Shown here: piece by piece, positions 1 through 6,756 of the stretch
How the letters are laid out: every line of letters begins with the position of its first letter
Position numbering within the stretch: the first letter of the stretch is position 1
NCBI GenBank assembly: GCA_025965815.1
Contig: JAOPWF010000553.1
Location: 1 to 12,738 of the forward strand
DNA: 12,738 nucleotides
Source of the DNA: Mycobacterium sp.
Lineage (GTDB): Bacteria; Actinomycetota; Actinomycetes; Mycobacteriales; Mycobacteriaceae
Direction: 5' to 3'
Translations under genes and position numbers: made by a program
Notes under the pieces: generated by a model
What the model saw: the letters and a program-made list of their open reading frames with translations, nothing else
What the model was told of the DNA's origin: nothing
Databases searched by the model: none

Positions 1-1137
1 TCAGGATCTGGCTACTGCGAGCAAGCCGCGCAGGCTGGCCAGGTCGAATTCGTTGTCGTCGGTCAGCGCACTGATCACCGAGCGGAGTTCGCGCAGGGAT
101 TCGCGGCCAGGCGCGATCCCAAGGAAGTCTTTGGTGATGGGTGGCCCCCATTGGGAGAGTCCCGAGGCGGTGAACGGAGCCCAACCCGGCTCGAGCGTGC
201 AGTCGAACATGTCGCCGTCGCTGAAGTGCTCGACCAGAAAACCGTCGGGATCGCGCCAGTAGTCGAAGATTTGGCTACCCAGGATGTGCCTGCCGATTCC
301 CCACGAGCGGTGATAACCGAGCTCGGCGAGGTAGCGGGCGCCGGCGCCCATCGCGTCGATGTCGCTGACTTGGTAGGCCGAATGGATGTAACGGTTGGAC
401 GGGCCCAGGGCTATCGCCAGGGTGTGATGGTCGGCCGGAGTCTGCCCGCGATCGCAGCGGATGAAGCTCATGACCGGTCCGCGGTCCCGCCACCCCGGGT
501 AGTACAGGAAGTCGCTGACGATCATCCCGAGGTGATCGAGGTACCAGTTGAGCGCCTCGAGGTACTTCGTTGTCTGCATCACCACATGCCCGAGTCGCTG
601 CACCCGCGTCGGCTCGCGCGGCGGGCGTTGCATGGCGTTGATCCGCCGGAGTTCGTGCCCAAAGTTGAGCTGATGCGGCGTCTGCGTTGGCAGGACCTCC
701 AGCTGGTGAGTGCGGTGCACCACACGAACCGTCACACCGCTGGGATCCACCAGGTCGACCGCCACGCCGCCCAATGACTCGGGCAGCGCACGAGTTCTAG
801 TCTCGGTCGCCTCGGCCAGCCGCAGCACATCGGATTGGTCTTGTGCGGTGTATGCGGCTCCGACGAATCTCGACCGGGGACCTCGCCAGATCAGCACACA
901 GGGCGATCCGGAGTCGGTGCCGCGCAGATGCAGCTCGTCGGCCGTGCGAAGTGCGGTGCTGAAGCCGAACGCCCGCGAAAACGCTTCAGCCCGAGTCAGA
1001 TCCGGCTTCTCGAACTCCAACCACGCAATGTCGTGAACCTTGATGATCGGCTCACGTGACCGGCCCGGGTGCTCTCCTTTGCGGGCGCCCTGATCGCTGT
1101 GCAGATCGTTGTGGGCGCCGCCTACGTGGCCGCTCAT
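1..1137 (-). CDS. Extradiol (VOC-family) ring-cleavage dioxygenase, BphC-like
   Basis: Predicted Fe(II)-dependent extradiol dioxygenase of the two-domain vicinal-oxygen-chelate type, which opens a catechol-like ring next to the hydroxyls in the cytoplasm. It is 378 aa. The N-terminal non-catalytic module begins at about residue 32 (IKVHDIAWLEFEKPDL) and the catalytic module spans about 180-310. Candidate metal ligands are His184 (LGHVVM), His238 (ADHHTLAI) and Glu303 (GFLVEHF); acid/base residues are His284 (GRHILGS) and Tyr293 (FDYWRDPDG). The His284-Tyr293-Glu303 spacing matches His241-Tyr250-Glu260 of biphenyl dioxygenase BphC. The ATG at 1137 was chosen because it overlaps the methyltransferase stop (TGATG); no ATG, GTG or TTG lies between it and the domain start, so a roughly 30-residue leader is probably real. 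The open frame continues upstream to 1335, but that part is shadow. The natural substrate cannot be told. The stop codon lies exactly at the left edge. Confidence 0.88.
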   Translation of the reverse strand: MSGHVGGAHNDLHSDQGARKGEHPGRSREPIIKVHDIAWLEFEKPDLTRAEAFSRAFGFSTALRTADELHLRGTDSGSPCVLIWRGPRSRFVGAAYTAQDQSDVLRLAEATETRTRALPESLGGVAVDLVDPSGVTVRVVHRTHQLEVLPTQTPHQLNFGHELRRINAMQRPPREPTRVQRLGHVVMQTTKYLEALNWYLDHLGMIVSDFLYYPGWRDRGPVMSFIRCDRGQTPADHHTLAIALGPSNRYIHSAYQVSDIDAMGAGARYLAELGYHRSWGIGRHILGSQIFDYWRDPDGFLVEHFSDGDMFDCTLEPGWAPFTASGLSQWGPPITKDFLGIAPGRESLRELRSVISALTDDNEFDLASLRGLLAVARS

Positions 1138-1814
1138 CAGTCCGCGTTCTCTCTGAATGGCAACTGCGCCTCGAAGAACTCGACCGCTCCGCTGCGCTCG
1201 AGTGTCAGGACGTCGAGGCCGAATTCCCTCAACCAAGCCTCGATATCGCCTGCGTGCGGGGCGTTTCCAAACACCCCGGCGCGACGGAACGTCGCGATCA
1301 GGGCATCCGTGCGCAGACCTCGACCGGTGACGCATGACGTCCCCCGCAGGGTTCCGCCTGACCTGAGCACGCGAGTGAGCTCCCCCAGCGCCGCACGCGG
1401 GTCCGGCAGACAGTGAAGCCCGTTATAGGTCACGCAGAGATCAATGCTCGCGTCGGCGAACTGAAGCGCGGTCACGTCGGCTTCGACGAACTCGATTCCG
1501 TCTTGCACTTCCCGCCGACGCGCCTCTGCGCGCGCCCGCTGGAGCATGTACGGAGATATGTCGGCCGCGACGTAGTTCACGCCATGGCCGGTGCGCAGGC
1601 CGCGGAAGGCGAAGCCACCCCCGCACGGTATGTCGAGTACCGAGGTCCCGGCCGGGGCGTCCGCGAGCCGCGCGATTTCCGTGAATATACGTCGCATGTC
1701 GGCACCCCACATCGTCCAGGCGCCGACCATGGCGACACGGTCGTGGTTGACGCCGGCGTCGTAAATGGCCGCCATGATGCGCTCAGAGCGCCACCTCTGC
1801 GTTACGTCGCTCAT
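1137..1814 (-). CDS. Class I SAM-dependent methyltransferase
   Basis: Predicted 225-aa cytoplasmic S-adenosylmethionine-dependent methyltransferase of the Methyltransf_11/UbiE-like kind. Motif I is VLDIPCGGGF (59-68); the acidic residue expected to hold the SAM ribose is in AADIS (84-88). Further family motifs are EADV (111-114), GLHCLPDP (132-139) and LRSGGTLRG (150-158). The start ATG at 1814 overlaps the stop of the preceding 58-aa ORF as ATGA, and its own stop overlaps the dioxygenase start as TGATG, so translation is probably coupled in both directions. Its place beside a ring-cleavage dioxygenase suggests it acts on a phenolic or carboxylic intermediate of the same pathway, but that is inference. 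The length is normal for a stand-alone small-molecule methyltransferase and I see no damage. Confidence 0.88.
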   Translation of the reverse strand: MSDVTQRWRSERIMAAIYDAGVNHDRVAMVGAWTMWGADMRRIFTEIARLADAPAGTSVLDIPCGGGFAFRGLRTGHGVNYVAADISPYMLQRARAEARRREVQDGIEFVEADVTALQFADASIDLCVTYNGLHCLPDPRAALGELTRVLRSGGTLRGTSCVTGRGLRTDALIATFRRAGVFGNAPHAGDIEAWLREFGLDVLTLERSGAVEFFEAQLPFRENAD

Positions 1815-1987
1815 CTCCGAAAGCCACCCTCCGCGACGGCTTCTGGGCCGGAGTGGTCAGTGCAGCGACCGAAGTCGAAGACCACGGGCTGCAGCCCGAA
1901 CCGCTCGGCCACGGCCTGCGCATCGAACCCGGGGCTCTCGGACTTGAGTAGGGGAAAGCGGCCGTTCGTGTTGGCGATTCGGAACAT
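1811..1987 (-). pseudogene. 58-aa ORF resembling an FAH-family N-terminus (probable remnant)
   Basis: A short reading frame begins MFRIANTNGRFPLL and ends AVAEGGFRR. It is linked on both sides: its ATG at 1987 overlaps the stop of the flavoprotein gene (TGATG) and its TGA overlaps the methyltransferase ATG (ATGA). The opening RIANTNGR and the later AERFGLQPVVF resemble the start of actinobacterial fumarylacetoacetate-hydrolase family enzymes, which commonly begin with an RIANVxGR-like stretch followed by an RFGPxPxxVY-like stretch. The catalytic barrel, metal-binding acidic residues and at least 200 further residues are absent. I read it as the stub of an FAH-type hydrolase or decarboxylase, which would fit beside an extradiol dioxygenase, shortened by a deletion that kept the coupling to the methyltransferase. 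A genuine small protein or a pure coupling leader remains possible. Confidence 0.45.
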
Positions 1988-2601
1988 CACATTTCGTCCG
2001 GAGTGTCGGGAGCGTCCCAGGGCATCGACCCCGAGACCCAGTGGGTCAGCGGCTCCTCCTGGTCATTGCTGTGCCAGTGTCGCGGCGGCGTCACGAACGT
2101 CGCGTATGGCCGGCAGCGCATCAGCACCCGGCCTTCATCCTCTGCGACAGCTTTGACCGCGGGGCGCAGCTCCGGGGGCACTGGCTCACCCGACATGCGT
2201 TCAGCCACTGCCATCATCACGTCGATCAGAGTTTCGTCGTCATCGTCGATCACCGCGTCGCAATAGACCTGCAGGTAGGCGAAGGGCCAGGTCTCATCAA
2301 GGACGCAGAGGCTGACTTTGCTGTTGCGGGCGACGGCTTTGGCCTTGGCGCGATTGGCCATGGTCGCCACCAGAAGGTCGTCGTTGTCGGCCGGGACGTA
2401 GTAGACGATCGACATCGCCGGCCCGTCCGATCGGCGGCCGTAGCCGAATACGCAGGTCCGGTGGGTCTGGACGAACTTCCGTCGCTCAGAGGGCAGCATG
2501 TCTCGATCCGTCGGCGCTTGGAACGGATCCTTCGACAACGGCAACAGACGCGCCGATGCGCCAACTCGGTCTTGGTTCGTGGCCTCAGGGGCACTACTCA
2601 T
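1987..2601 (-). CDS. Pyridoxamine 5'-phosphate oxidase-fold (PPOX class) flavin/F420-binding protein
   Basis: A 204-aa cytoplasmic protein with the split beta-barrel pattern of the PPOX family, which binds FMN or F420. The core runs from about residue 34 (DRDMLPSERRKFVQTHRT) through SIVYYV (64-69), LLVATMANRAKAKAVARN (76-93) and VSLCVLDE (96-103) to a C-terminal ATFVTPPRHWHS. Proteins of this class are oxidoreductases, reductases or cofactor binders; the sequence does not say which. The ATG at 2601 is supported by a GGGAAGG ribosome-binding site on the minus strand (complement of 2610-2616) 8 bases upstream. It is the first gene of the cassette and follows the palindromic operator at 2617-2644. 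Its stop overlaps the next start as TGATG. It could serve as the redox partner of the pathway. Confidence 0.85.
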   Translation of the reverse strand: MSSAPEATNQDRVGASARLLPLSKDPFQAPTDRDMLPSERRKFVQTHRTCVFGYGRRSDGPAMSIVYYVPADNDDLLVATMANRAKAKAVARNSKVSLCVLDETWPFAYLQVYCDAVIDDDDETLIDVMMAVAERMSGEPVPPELRPAVKAVAEDEGRVLMRCRPYATFVTPPRHWHSNDQEEPLTHWVSGSMPWDAPDTPDEM

Positions 2602-2616
2602 AGGTCTAGCCTTCCC

Positions 2617-2644
2617 ACTCGTATTATCGAGTGATAATAAGAGT
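2617..2644. promoter_or_regulatory. 28-bp AT-rich palindromic operator between divergent TetR gene and dioxygenase cassette
   Basis: ACTCGTATTAT (2617-2627), a 6-base spacer (2628-2633) and ATAATAAGAGT (2634-2644) form an inverted repeat matching at 10 of 11 positions. It sits in the 52-bp gap between the divergent PPOX gene and the TetR regulator, and its TATTAT/ATAATA elements could double as -10 boxes for both directions. Location and size fit an operator bound by the adjacent TetR-type regulator, giving autoregulation and cassette repression. The binding assignment is inferred from position. Confidence 0.7.
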
Positions 2645-2653
2645 ACACTTCAA

Positions 2654-3311
2654 ATGATGCAGCGCAAGGCCGAGCAAGGTCCGCCTCCGCCGGAACAGGA
2701 CAGATATCCGGGAGGCCCTGCTGGAGTCGGCACTGGTCGAGTTCGGGGCCAAGGGCTTCGACGGGGCCTCGACGCGGACAATCGCGTCGCGCGTTCAGGC
2801 GCACCAGCCGCAGATCAACTATCACTTCGAGTCGAAGGCCGCCCTGTGGACGGCCTCGGTGGATCACCTCTTCGGACTGTTGGCTACGGCGTTGGATGGC
2901 GTCATACCCGCTGAGGTGACCGGAGTTGATGTGCCGCAGCTAGCCGCGGCGTTCGCCGACGCGATACGTCGATTCGTGCGATTCGCAGCCGAGCATCCTG
3001 AGCTCAACCAGATCATGGTGCATGAGGGCACCGCGGCCAGCGACCGGTTGACATGGATGACCGAGACTCACGTGAAGCCGTTCTTCGACGGCATCCGGCC
3101 CGCGTCGCAGATGCTTCGTAACGCTGGCATTGCCGCACCTATCGACAACGAGATCCTCTACTACGTGGTTGTCGGCGCCGCATCGTTGCCGTACGTGAAC
3201 GCCGCCGAAGTACGCCTGCTCACCGGACGGGATCCTAGTAACCCCAACTGGATCGACGCTCACGCTGACGGGTTGGTATCCATCCTCCTTCCGGGCCTGG
3301 CCTCCCGGTGA
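2654..3311 (+). pseudogene. TetR/AcrR-family transcriptional regulator, apparent +1 frameshift in N-terminal tail
   Basis: A one-component DNA-binding regulator divergent from the dioxygenase cassette. In the frame ending at the TGA at 3309-3311, a classic TetR DNA-binding domain runs from about 2703 (REALLESALVEFGAKGF) through STRTIASRV to QINYHFESKAALW (ending near 2849), followed by a C-terminal ligand domain of about 150 residues. The only plausible start, ATGATG at 2654/2657, is in another frame (MMQRKAEQG). In the HTH frame there is a TGA at 2655 and no ATG, GTG or TTG before GTG 2859, which lies after the HTH. One extra base (or two lost) between about 2660 and 2702 would explain this. 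The coding part is otherwise clean, so either the mutation is recent or this is a sequence error. A truncated protein from GTG 2859 would lack DNA binding. The ATG has no clear ribosome-binding site, consistent with a leaderless mRNA. The stop lies 2 bases from the end of the convergent broken lipoprotein gene. Confidence 0.7.
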
Positions 3312-3313
3312 GG

Positions 3314-4338
3314 TCAAGCCGTGTACAGAAGCAAAGACGTCCTGCCCCCTTGATCAATCGGGACGGTGGGGGACGATGCTTGCCCGTTCTGGATGGCGGT
3401 GAACATGTCGGTCTCGCCGTCGAGTCCAACGACGTCAACGCCTTTGCGGCCCGCGGAATCCAGTGCGGCCAGGCCGCCAAGCGCACCCTCATCATTGGCG
3501 CCGAACACCAGGTTGACGTTCGGGTTGGCGGCAAGCATGTTCTGCGCGGCCTTCTCCGAGTCACCCCGCCGATAGTTACCCGGCTGGTTGGCGACGATGT
3601 TGAAGGTGCATGCCCGCAGCAGCGGCAACGAGAACGCGTTCACCCGGGCGTCGCTCGACGCGTCGCCGGGGATGCCGGAGATGATCGCGACGTTGACGTC
3701 GGTGCGCCTCTTGTAGTGATCGACCACCCATTCGCCGAGCATCTTGCCCTCGGTGGCGTAGGGGGCCAGCACCTGCGACGCGGGACGGACGCCGAGCATG
3801 CCCTTCTGGGTGAAGAAGTAAGGATCTTGGCCGCCTCCGCCTGCGACAGCACCGCACCGAGGCCCTCGGTGTTGGCCGGCATCATCATCAGGGCGTCGGT
3901 ACCCTGGGCGATCGCGGTCTGAATGTCGTTGAACTGCTGGTTGACGTCGTCGTTGGCGCTGACGACGTTGACCTTCACCCCGTTGCGTTGAGCGGCGTCC
4001 TCGGCGAGCTGTTTCTGCTTCACCAGGAACGGGTGGCTGAGGCCCTCGATCGAGAAGGTGATGGTGATCGGGTCGTTGGGGCCCTTTGAGCCGGGGTTGG
4101 TGTTGGTCCCCTTATCGGAGTTCTGGGCGGCGATGCCGTAGAGGTTGCCTGCCAGAGTCTGCTGGGCTTTGGCGATCTGGTCGTGGTTCTTCACGCACCC
4201 GCCGTCATCGACCTGGACATTGGTCGCCGACGGCGCCGAGGTGTCGGCGTTGTTGTTGACGCTGCTGCTGCAGGCCGACATCGTGATCGCGGTGGCGGCG
4301 CAGACCAACGTCGGCAGGACTTTGCAGATCGTTTTCAT
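3314..4338 (-). pseudogene. ABC sugar-type substrate-binding lipoprotein (Peripla_BP_4-like), broken by an indel
   Basis: This was once a secreted lipoprotein that captured a sugar-like ligand for an ABC importer. The ATG at 4338 has a strong AAAGGAG ribosome-binding site 8 bases upstream and overlaps the MaoC stop (ATGA). The N-terminus has a signal peptide with lipobox TMSAC (Cys23). Family landmarks follow: ITITFSIEGLSHPFLVKQK, then IQTAIAQGTDALMMMPAN. Near 3821-3830 the frame breaks after QAEAAKI and coding resumes in another frame at DPYFFTQKG, continuing through VNVAIISGIPGD, NLVFGANDEGALGG and VVGLDGETDMFTAIQNG to a stop at 3314. The conserved strand expected after AEAA (IPVVxVD-like) is missing, so the lesion is probably a small deletion. 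The C-terminus also ends early, shortly after AIQNG. No permease or ATPase of this transporter type is nearby. Confidence 0.82.
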
Positions 4339-4772
4339 CGGTGTTCTCCTTTGGGGAAGGCGACGACGGCCGTTCCGCTGATCAACTTCGTCCGTGTCTC
4401 GTCGTCGACGACGGTGGTGGTGAAGGTGGCCCGACGGGACACCAGGTCCAGATGTGTGCAGGTGGCGCTGGCGATGATGGTGGTCCCGACGAACGTGGGA
4501 ACCAACAGGTCGAGCTGGTAACTCGTCGACACCCCGCCCGGTGCAACAAGTTTGGTCAGGGCGGTCTGGATGAAGCTGCCGACGAGAAGTCCGTGCGCCA
4601 CAGGCCGGCCGAACCGGGTCCGCTCGGCGTACTCGGCGTCTTCGTGGATGGGGTTGTGGTCCCCGGTCATTGCGGCGTACGCAGCGATGGTTTCGGAGCT
4701 GACCGTCGCGCGGTGTGATGCCGTGGCTCCGATCGTCATGTGGTCGACCGTGCGCGACGTTGAAGCGGTCAT
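4335..4772 (-). CDS. MaoC-like hotdog-fold dehydratase/hydratase
   Basis: A 145-aa single-hotdog protein of the MaoC family, which typically hydrates trans-2-enoyl-CoA to (R)-3-hydroxyacyl-CoA. The hydratase motif is clear at residues 37-60: GDHNPIHEDAEYAERTRFG then RPVAHG, with the expected catalytic Asp38 and His43. The ATG at 4772 overlaps the stop of the upstream IclR fragment (ATGA), and the stop at 4335 overlaps the lipoprotein start (ATGA). The next in-frame ATG, 11 codons in, is a possible alternative. The reading frame looks intact although both neighbours are damaged, so it may still be expressed. Its substrate is unknown. Confidence 0.82.
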   Translation of the reverse strand: MTASTSRTVDHMTIGATASHRATVSSETIAAYAAMTGDHNPIHEDAEYAERTRFGRPVAHGLLVGSFIQTALTKLVAPGGVSTSYQLDLLVPTFVGTTIIASATCTHLDLVSRRATFTTTVVDDETRTKLISGTAVVAFPKGEHR

Positions 4773-5032
4773 TGGGCTGCCCGGTCGTCGCTGCGGCCGT
4801 TGGGATCGCTGCGGCGCAGCAGTTCGGCGCTGATCTCCTCGGCAGTGGCCGACACCAGATCGGCCAACCGGCCCCGCAGGTCGGCCTCGGTGACCCGGAA
4901 GATGGGCCCGCCGACACACACTGACGCGACGACATTGCCGGCGAGATCCAGGACGGGCGCAGCCACCGATCGGACGCCGACTTCAGGGATGCCCGCTTGT
5001 CCGGTGACAGGATCAGGACCTAGGTTCTGCAT
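4769..5032 (-). pseudogene. IclR-family regulator, C-terminal fragment
   Basis: The 87-aa frame contains the distal part of an IclR effector-binding domain: VGVRSVAAPVLDLAGNVVAS, then VGGPIFRVTEADL and a terminal helix (LADLVSATAEEISAELL). The winged-helix DNA-binding domain and the first half of the effector domain, together roughly 150-170 residues in intact members, are absent. An in-frame TAG directly precedes the ATG at 5032-5030 and there is no ribosome-binding site there, so this is a 3' remnant, not a small gene. The truncation point falls just upstream of the divergent TetR gene at 5052, marking a deletion or rearrangement junction. Its stop still overlaps the MaoC start, showing that it once led this operon. 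Confidence 0.75.
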
Positions 5033-5038
5033 CTACGC

Positions 5039-5045
5039 AGGAGGG
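5039..5045 (+). promoter_or_regulatory. Ribosome-binding site that fixes a GTG start
   Basis: AGGAGGG lies 6 bases before the GTG at 5052. It is the strongest Shine-Dalgarno match in this stretch and sets the start of the second TetR gene, whose frame stays open back to 4800. Confidence 0.75.
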
Positions 5046-5051
5046 TTCGAG

Positions 5052-5744
5052 GTGGACGGTATCCAGTTGAAGTACGGGGACGGCTGGCAGCCAGCGACGG
5101 TCGACTGGTCGTCGACCCGGGGGCGCATTCTGCTTGCGGCGTCGGTGTCGTTCGCCCAGCGCGGCTACTTCGGTACTTCGACCCGCGATATCGCCGAGGC
5201 GGTTCAGATCCGCCAGCCCTCGCTATTCCACCACTTCGAGGCCAAGCACGCGATCTTCCGCACCCTTATCGAACTGGATCTCGGCCCGTCGATCGACCGT
5301 GTCAGGTGTCGCCTCGCCGAGGACTCCGGTTGGGCCGAAAAGCTGCACCTAACCATCGCCTGCGATGTACGCGAGTTGCTGCTGCAACCGTTCGACGCGC
5401 GTGGTCTCTACCAGGACGCCGTGCTCGGGATGGACGAATTCGCTGCCGAGCGAGAAGGGGTGGCGCTGTTTCACGAGCTGGTCGAGCAGGTGATCACCGG
5501 CGGTCAGCGGGCAGGGGAGTTCGTGGACTTCGAGCCCAGCTTCGTGCAGCGGGCAATCAATGGTGTGCTGTTCGAGACGTTGCGTGAGCAGGGCGGCCCG
5601 ACAGGCCGGGTGCGCGAACAGCGTCCGCTGCAGGCTGCCGACTTCGTGGTGCGTGGGCTGCTCGTCGATTCCTCAGCGCTAGCACAAACTCGGGCGGTCA
5701 CGCTCGGCCGCCTGGTAGATCTCGAGGCCGCCGCCGCGCGCTGA
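5052..5744 (+). CDS. TetR/AcrR-family transcriptional regulator of the ABC importer-GGT operon
   Basis: A 230-aa one-component repressor-type regulator. The DNA-binding domain spans about residues 22-72: RGRILLAASVSFAQRGYFGT, STRDIAEAV, then QPSLFHHFEAKHAIF. The HTH recognition part is near 53-63. The remaining roughly 155 residues form the helical ligand-binding and dimerisation domain, whose ligand cannot be deduced. The start is GTG 5052, chosen for its AGGAGGG ribosome-binding site 6 bases upstream; the open frame back to 4800 is antisense shadow of the IclR fragment. It is followed on the same strand by a 145-bp gap containing two palindromes, then the amino-acid importer operon. It is therefore the likely controller of that operon. 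Confidence 0.88.
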   Translation: MDGIQLKYGDGWQPATVDWSSTRGRILLAASVSFAQRGYFGTSTRDIAEAVQIRQPSLFHHFEAKHAIFRTLIELDLGPSIDRVRCRLAEDSGWAEKLHLTIACDVRELLLQPFDARGLYQDAVLGMDEFAAEREGVALFHELVEQVITGGQRAGEFVDFEPSFVQRAINGVLFETLREQGGPTGRVREQRPLQAADFVVRGLLVDSSALAQTRAVTLGRLVDLEAAAAR

Positions 5745-5790
5745 GCCTTCGTCGAGGACTGAGTTTTCACCGAATTTACAACTTGCCGTC

Positions 5791-5808
5791 GCCTATCGCC
5801 TGATAGGC
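5791..5808. promoter_or_regulatory. Palindromic operator 1 upstream of the ABC importer operon
   Basis: GCCTATCgcctGATAGGC is a perfect 7-bp inverted repeat around a 4-base spacer. Together with the second palindrome centred 18 bp downstream it forms a tandem operator pair sharing CCTATCG-NN-YGATAGG, probably bound by the TetR regulator encoded just upstream. The binding is inferred from position and shape. Confidence 0.7.
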
Positions 5809-5809
5809 A

Positions 5810-5825
5810 CCTATCGTTCGATAGG
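5810..5825. promoter_or_regulatory. Palindromic operator 2 upstream of the ABC importer operon
   Basis: CCTATCGttCGATAGG is a perfect 7-bp inverted repeat around a 2-base spacer, separated from operator 1 by one base. A TATCGT inside it (5812-5817) fits the loose mycobacterial -10 pattern TANNNT, but I see no convincing -35 box, so the promoter position is open. It lies 64 bases before the lipoprotein start. Confidence 0.7.
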
Positions 5826-5889
5826 ACCCTCGGTCAGGACGTGTTCGAGCGCCTGCATCCGAATCGATAGTCAGTCTCGGAGGAAGATC

Positions 5890-6741
5890 GTGAGAAGAAC
5901 CGCCATCGCCGGTGTCGCCGCGGGAATTGCCGCCCTCGTTTTGTCCGGCTGCTCGTCCTCGTCGAACGACTCGGCACCATCTCACACCGGCCCGGCCGAG
6001 GTGGCGCCGCCGGCGATCCTGCAGGGCGGGACCCTGAAAATCTGTTCGCCCAACGACGGCACTCCGCCCAGCGTCTACCACGACGAGACGGGTGCGCTGG
6101 TGGGCAGCGAGGTCGACCTGGGCAAGGCGATCGCCGCCGACCTGGGTCTGAAGCCGCAGTTCGTGGAGTCCGCGTTCGCCGCGGTGATCCCCACACTGCA
6201 AGCCAAGCAGTGCGACGTCATCATGGCTCAGCTCTACATCAAGCCCGAGCGCGAGAAGGTCGTCGACTTCGTGCCCTATATCTACTCAGGCACGGGTATC
6301 GCGGTATCAAAGGCCCATCCCGCGGCCGTGACGGGCATGGACGACAGCCTGTGCGGCAAAAAGGTGATGGTCGCCGTCGGCACGACTGCGGAATCTCTGT
6401 CGCAAGTGCAGTCCGACAAGTGCACTGCCGCAGGCAAACCGCCGATTGACATCAACCGCAACAACCATGCTGACGTCGCGGTCCAGCAGGTGCAGAACGG
6501 ACAGGTCGACGCCTACCTGGACACGGCCGAGACGCTCGGCTACTACGCCACCAAAACCGGTGCTCAGATCCAGATGGCGGGTCAGCCCTTCGGCACTATC
6601 AAGATCGGGGCCGCCACGCTGAAGGGAAACACCGAGCTGCACAACGCGATTCAGCGGGCTCTCACCAAGCTCGAGGGCGACGGCACGTACGCCAAGATTC
6701 TTGCGCAGTGGGGCCAGACCGACCTCAGCATCCAGGGATAG
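5890..6741 (+). CDS. Polar-amino-acid ABC transporter substrate-binding lipoprotein (SBP_bac_3)
   Basis: A 283-aa lipoprotein anchored outside the cytoplasmic membrane that should bind an amino-acid-type ligand and deliver it to the permease encoded next. The signal peptide ends in lipobox LSGC (Cys21), followed by a Ser-rich linker. The family-3 fold is recognisable from LKICSPNDGTPPSVYHDETG, SEVDLGKAIAADLGLKPQFV and CDVIMAQLYIKPEREKVVDF. Lobe 2 follows with GKKVMVAVGTTAES and DAYLDTAETLGYYA. The start is GTG 5890 with GGAGG 6 bases upstream. Family members bind amino acids, opines or small peptides; the sequence does not fix which. The pairing with a gamma-glutamyltransferase-family enzyme suggests a gamma-glutamyl or related amide compound. 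Confidence 0.9.
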   Translation: MRRTAIAGVAAGIAALVLSGCSSSSNDSAPSHTGPAEVAPPAILQGGTLKICSPNDGTPPSVYHDETGALVGSEVDLGKAIAADLGLKPQFVESAFAAVIPTLQAKQCDVIMAQLYIKPEREKVVDFVPYIYSGTGIAVSKAHPAAVTGMDDSLCGKKVMVAVGTTAESLSQVQSDKCTAAGKPPIDINRNNHADVAVQQVQNGQVDAYLDTAETLGYYATKTGAQIQMAGQPFGTIKIGAATLKGNTELHNAIQRALTKLEGDGTYAKILAQWGQTDLSIQG

Positions 6742-6756
6742 CCGGGCGGTGCTGCG

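Noticed and set aside
1138..1335. Upstream extension of the dioxygenase frame (66 codons)
   Set aside because: It overlaps the 3' end of the methyltransferase, is Arg-rich, and the ATG at 1137 forms the expected TGATG coupling.
1413..2156. 247-codon open frame on the plus strand
   Set aside because: It is antisense to the methyltransferase, 58-aa ORF and flavoprotein genes; composition is non-protein-like and no domain is visible.
3308..3922. 204-codon open frame on the plus strand
   Set aside because: It is opposite the broken substrate-binding lipoprotein gene, whose family motifs on the minus strand are unmistakable.
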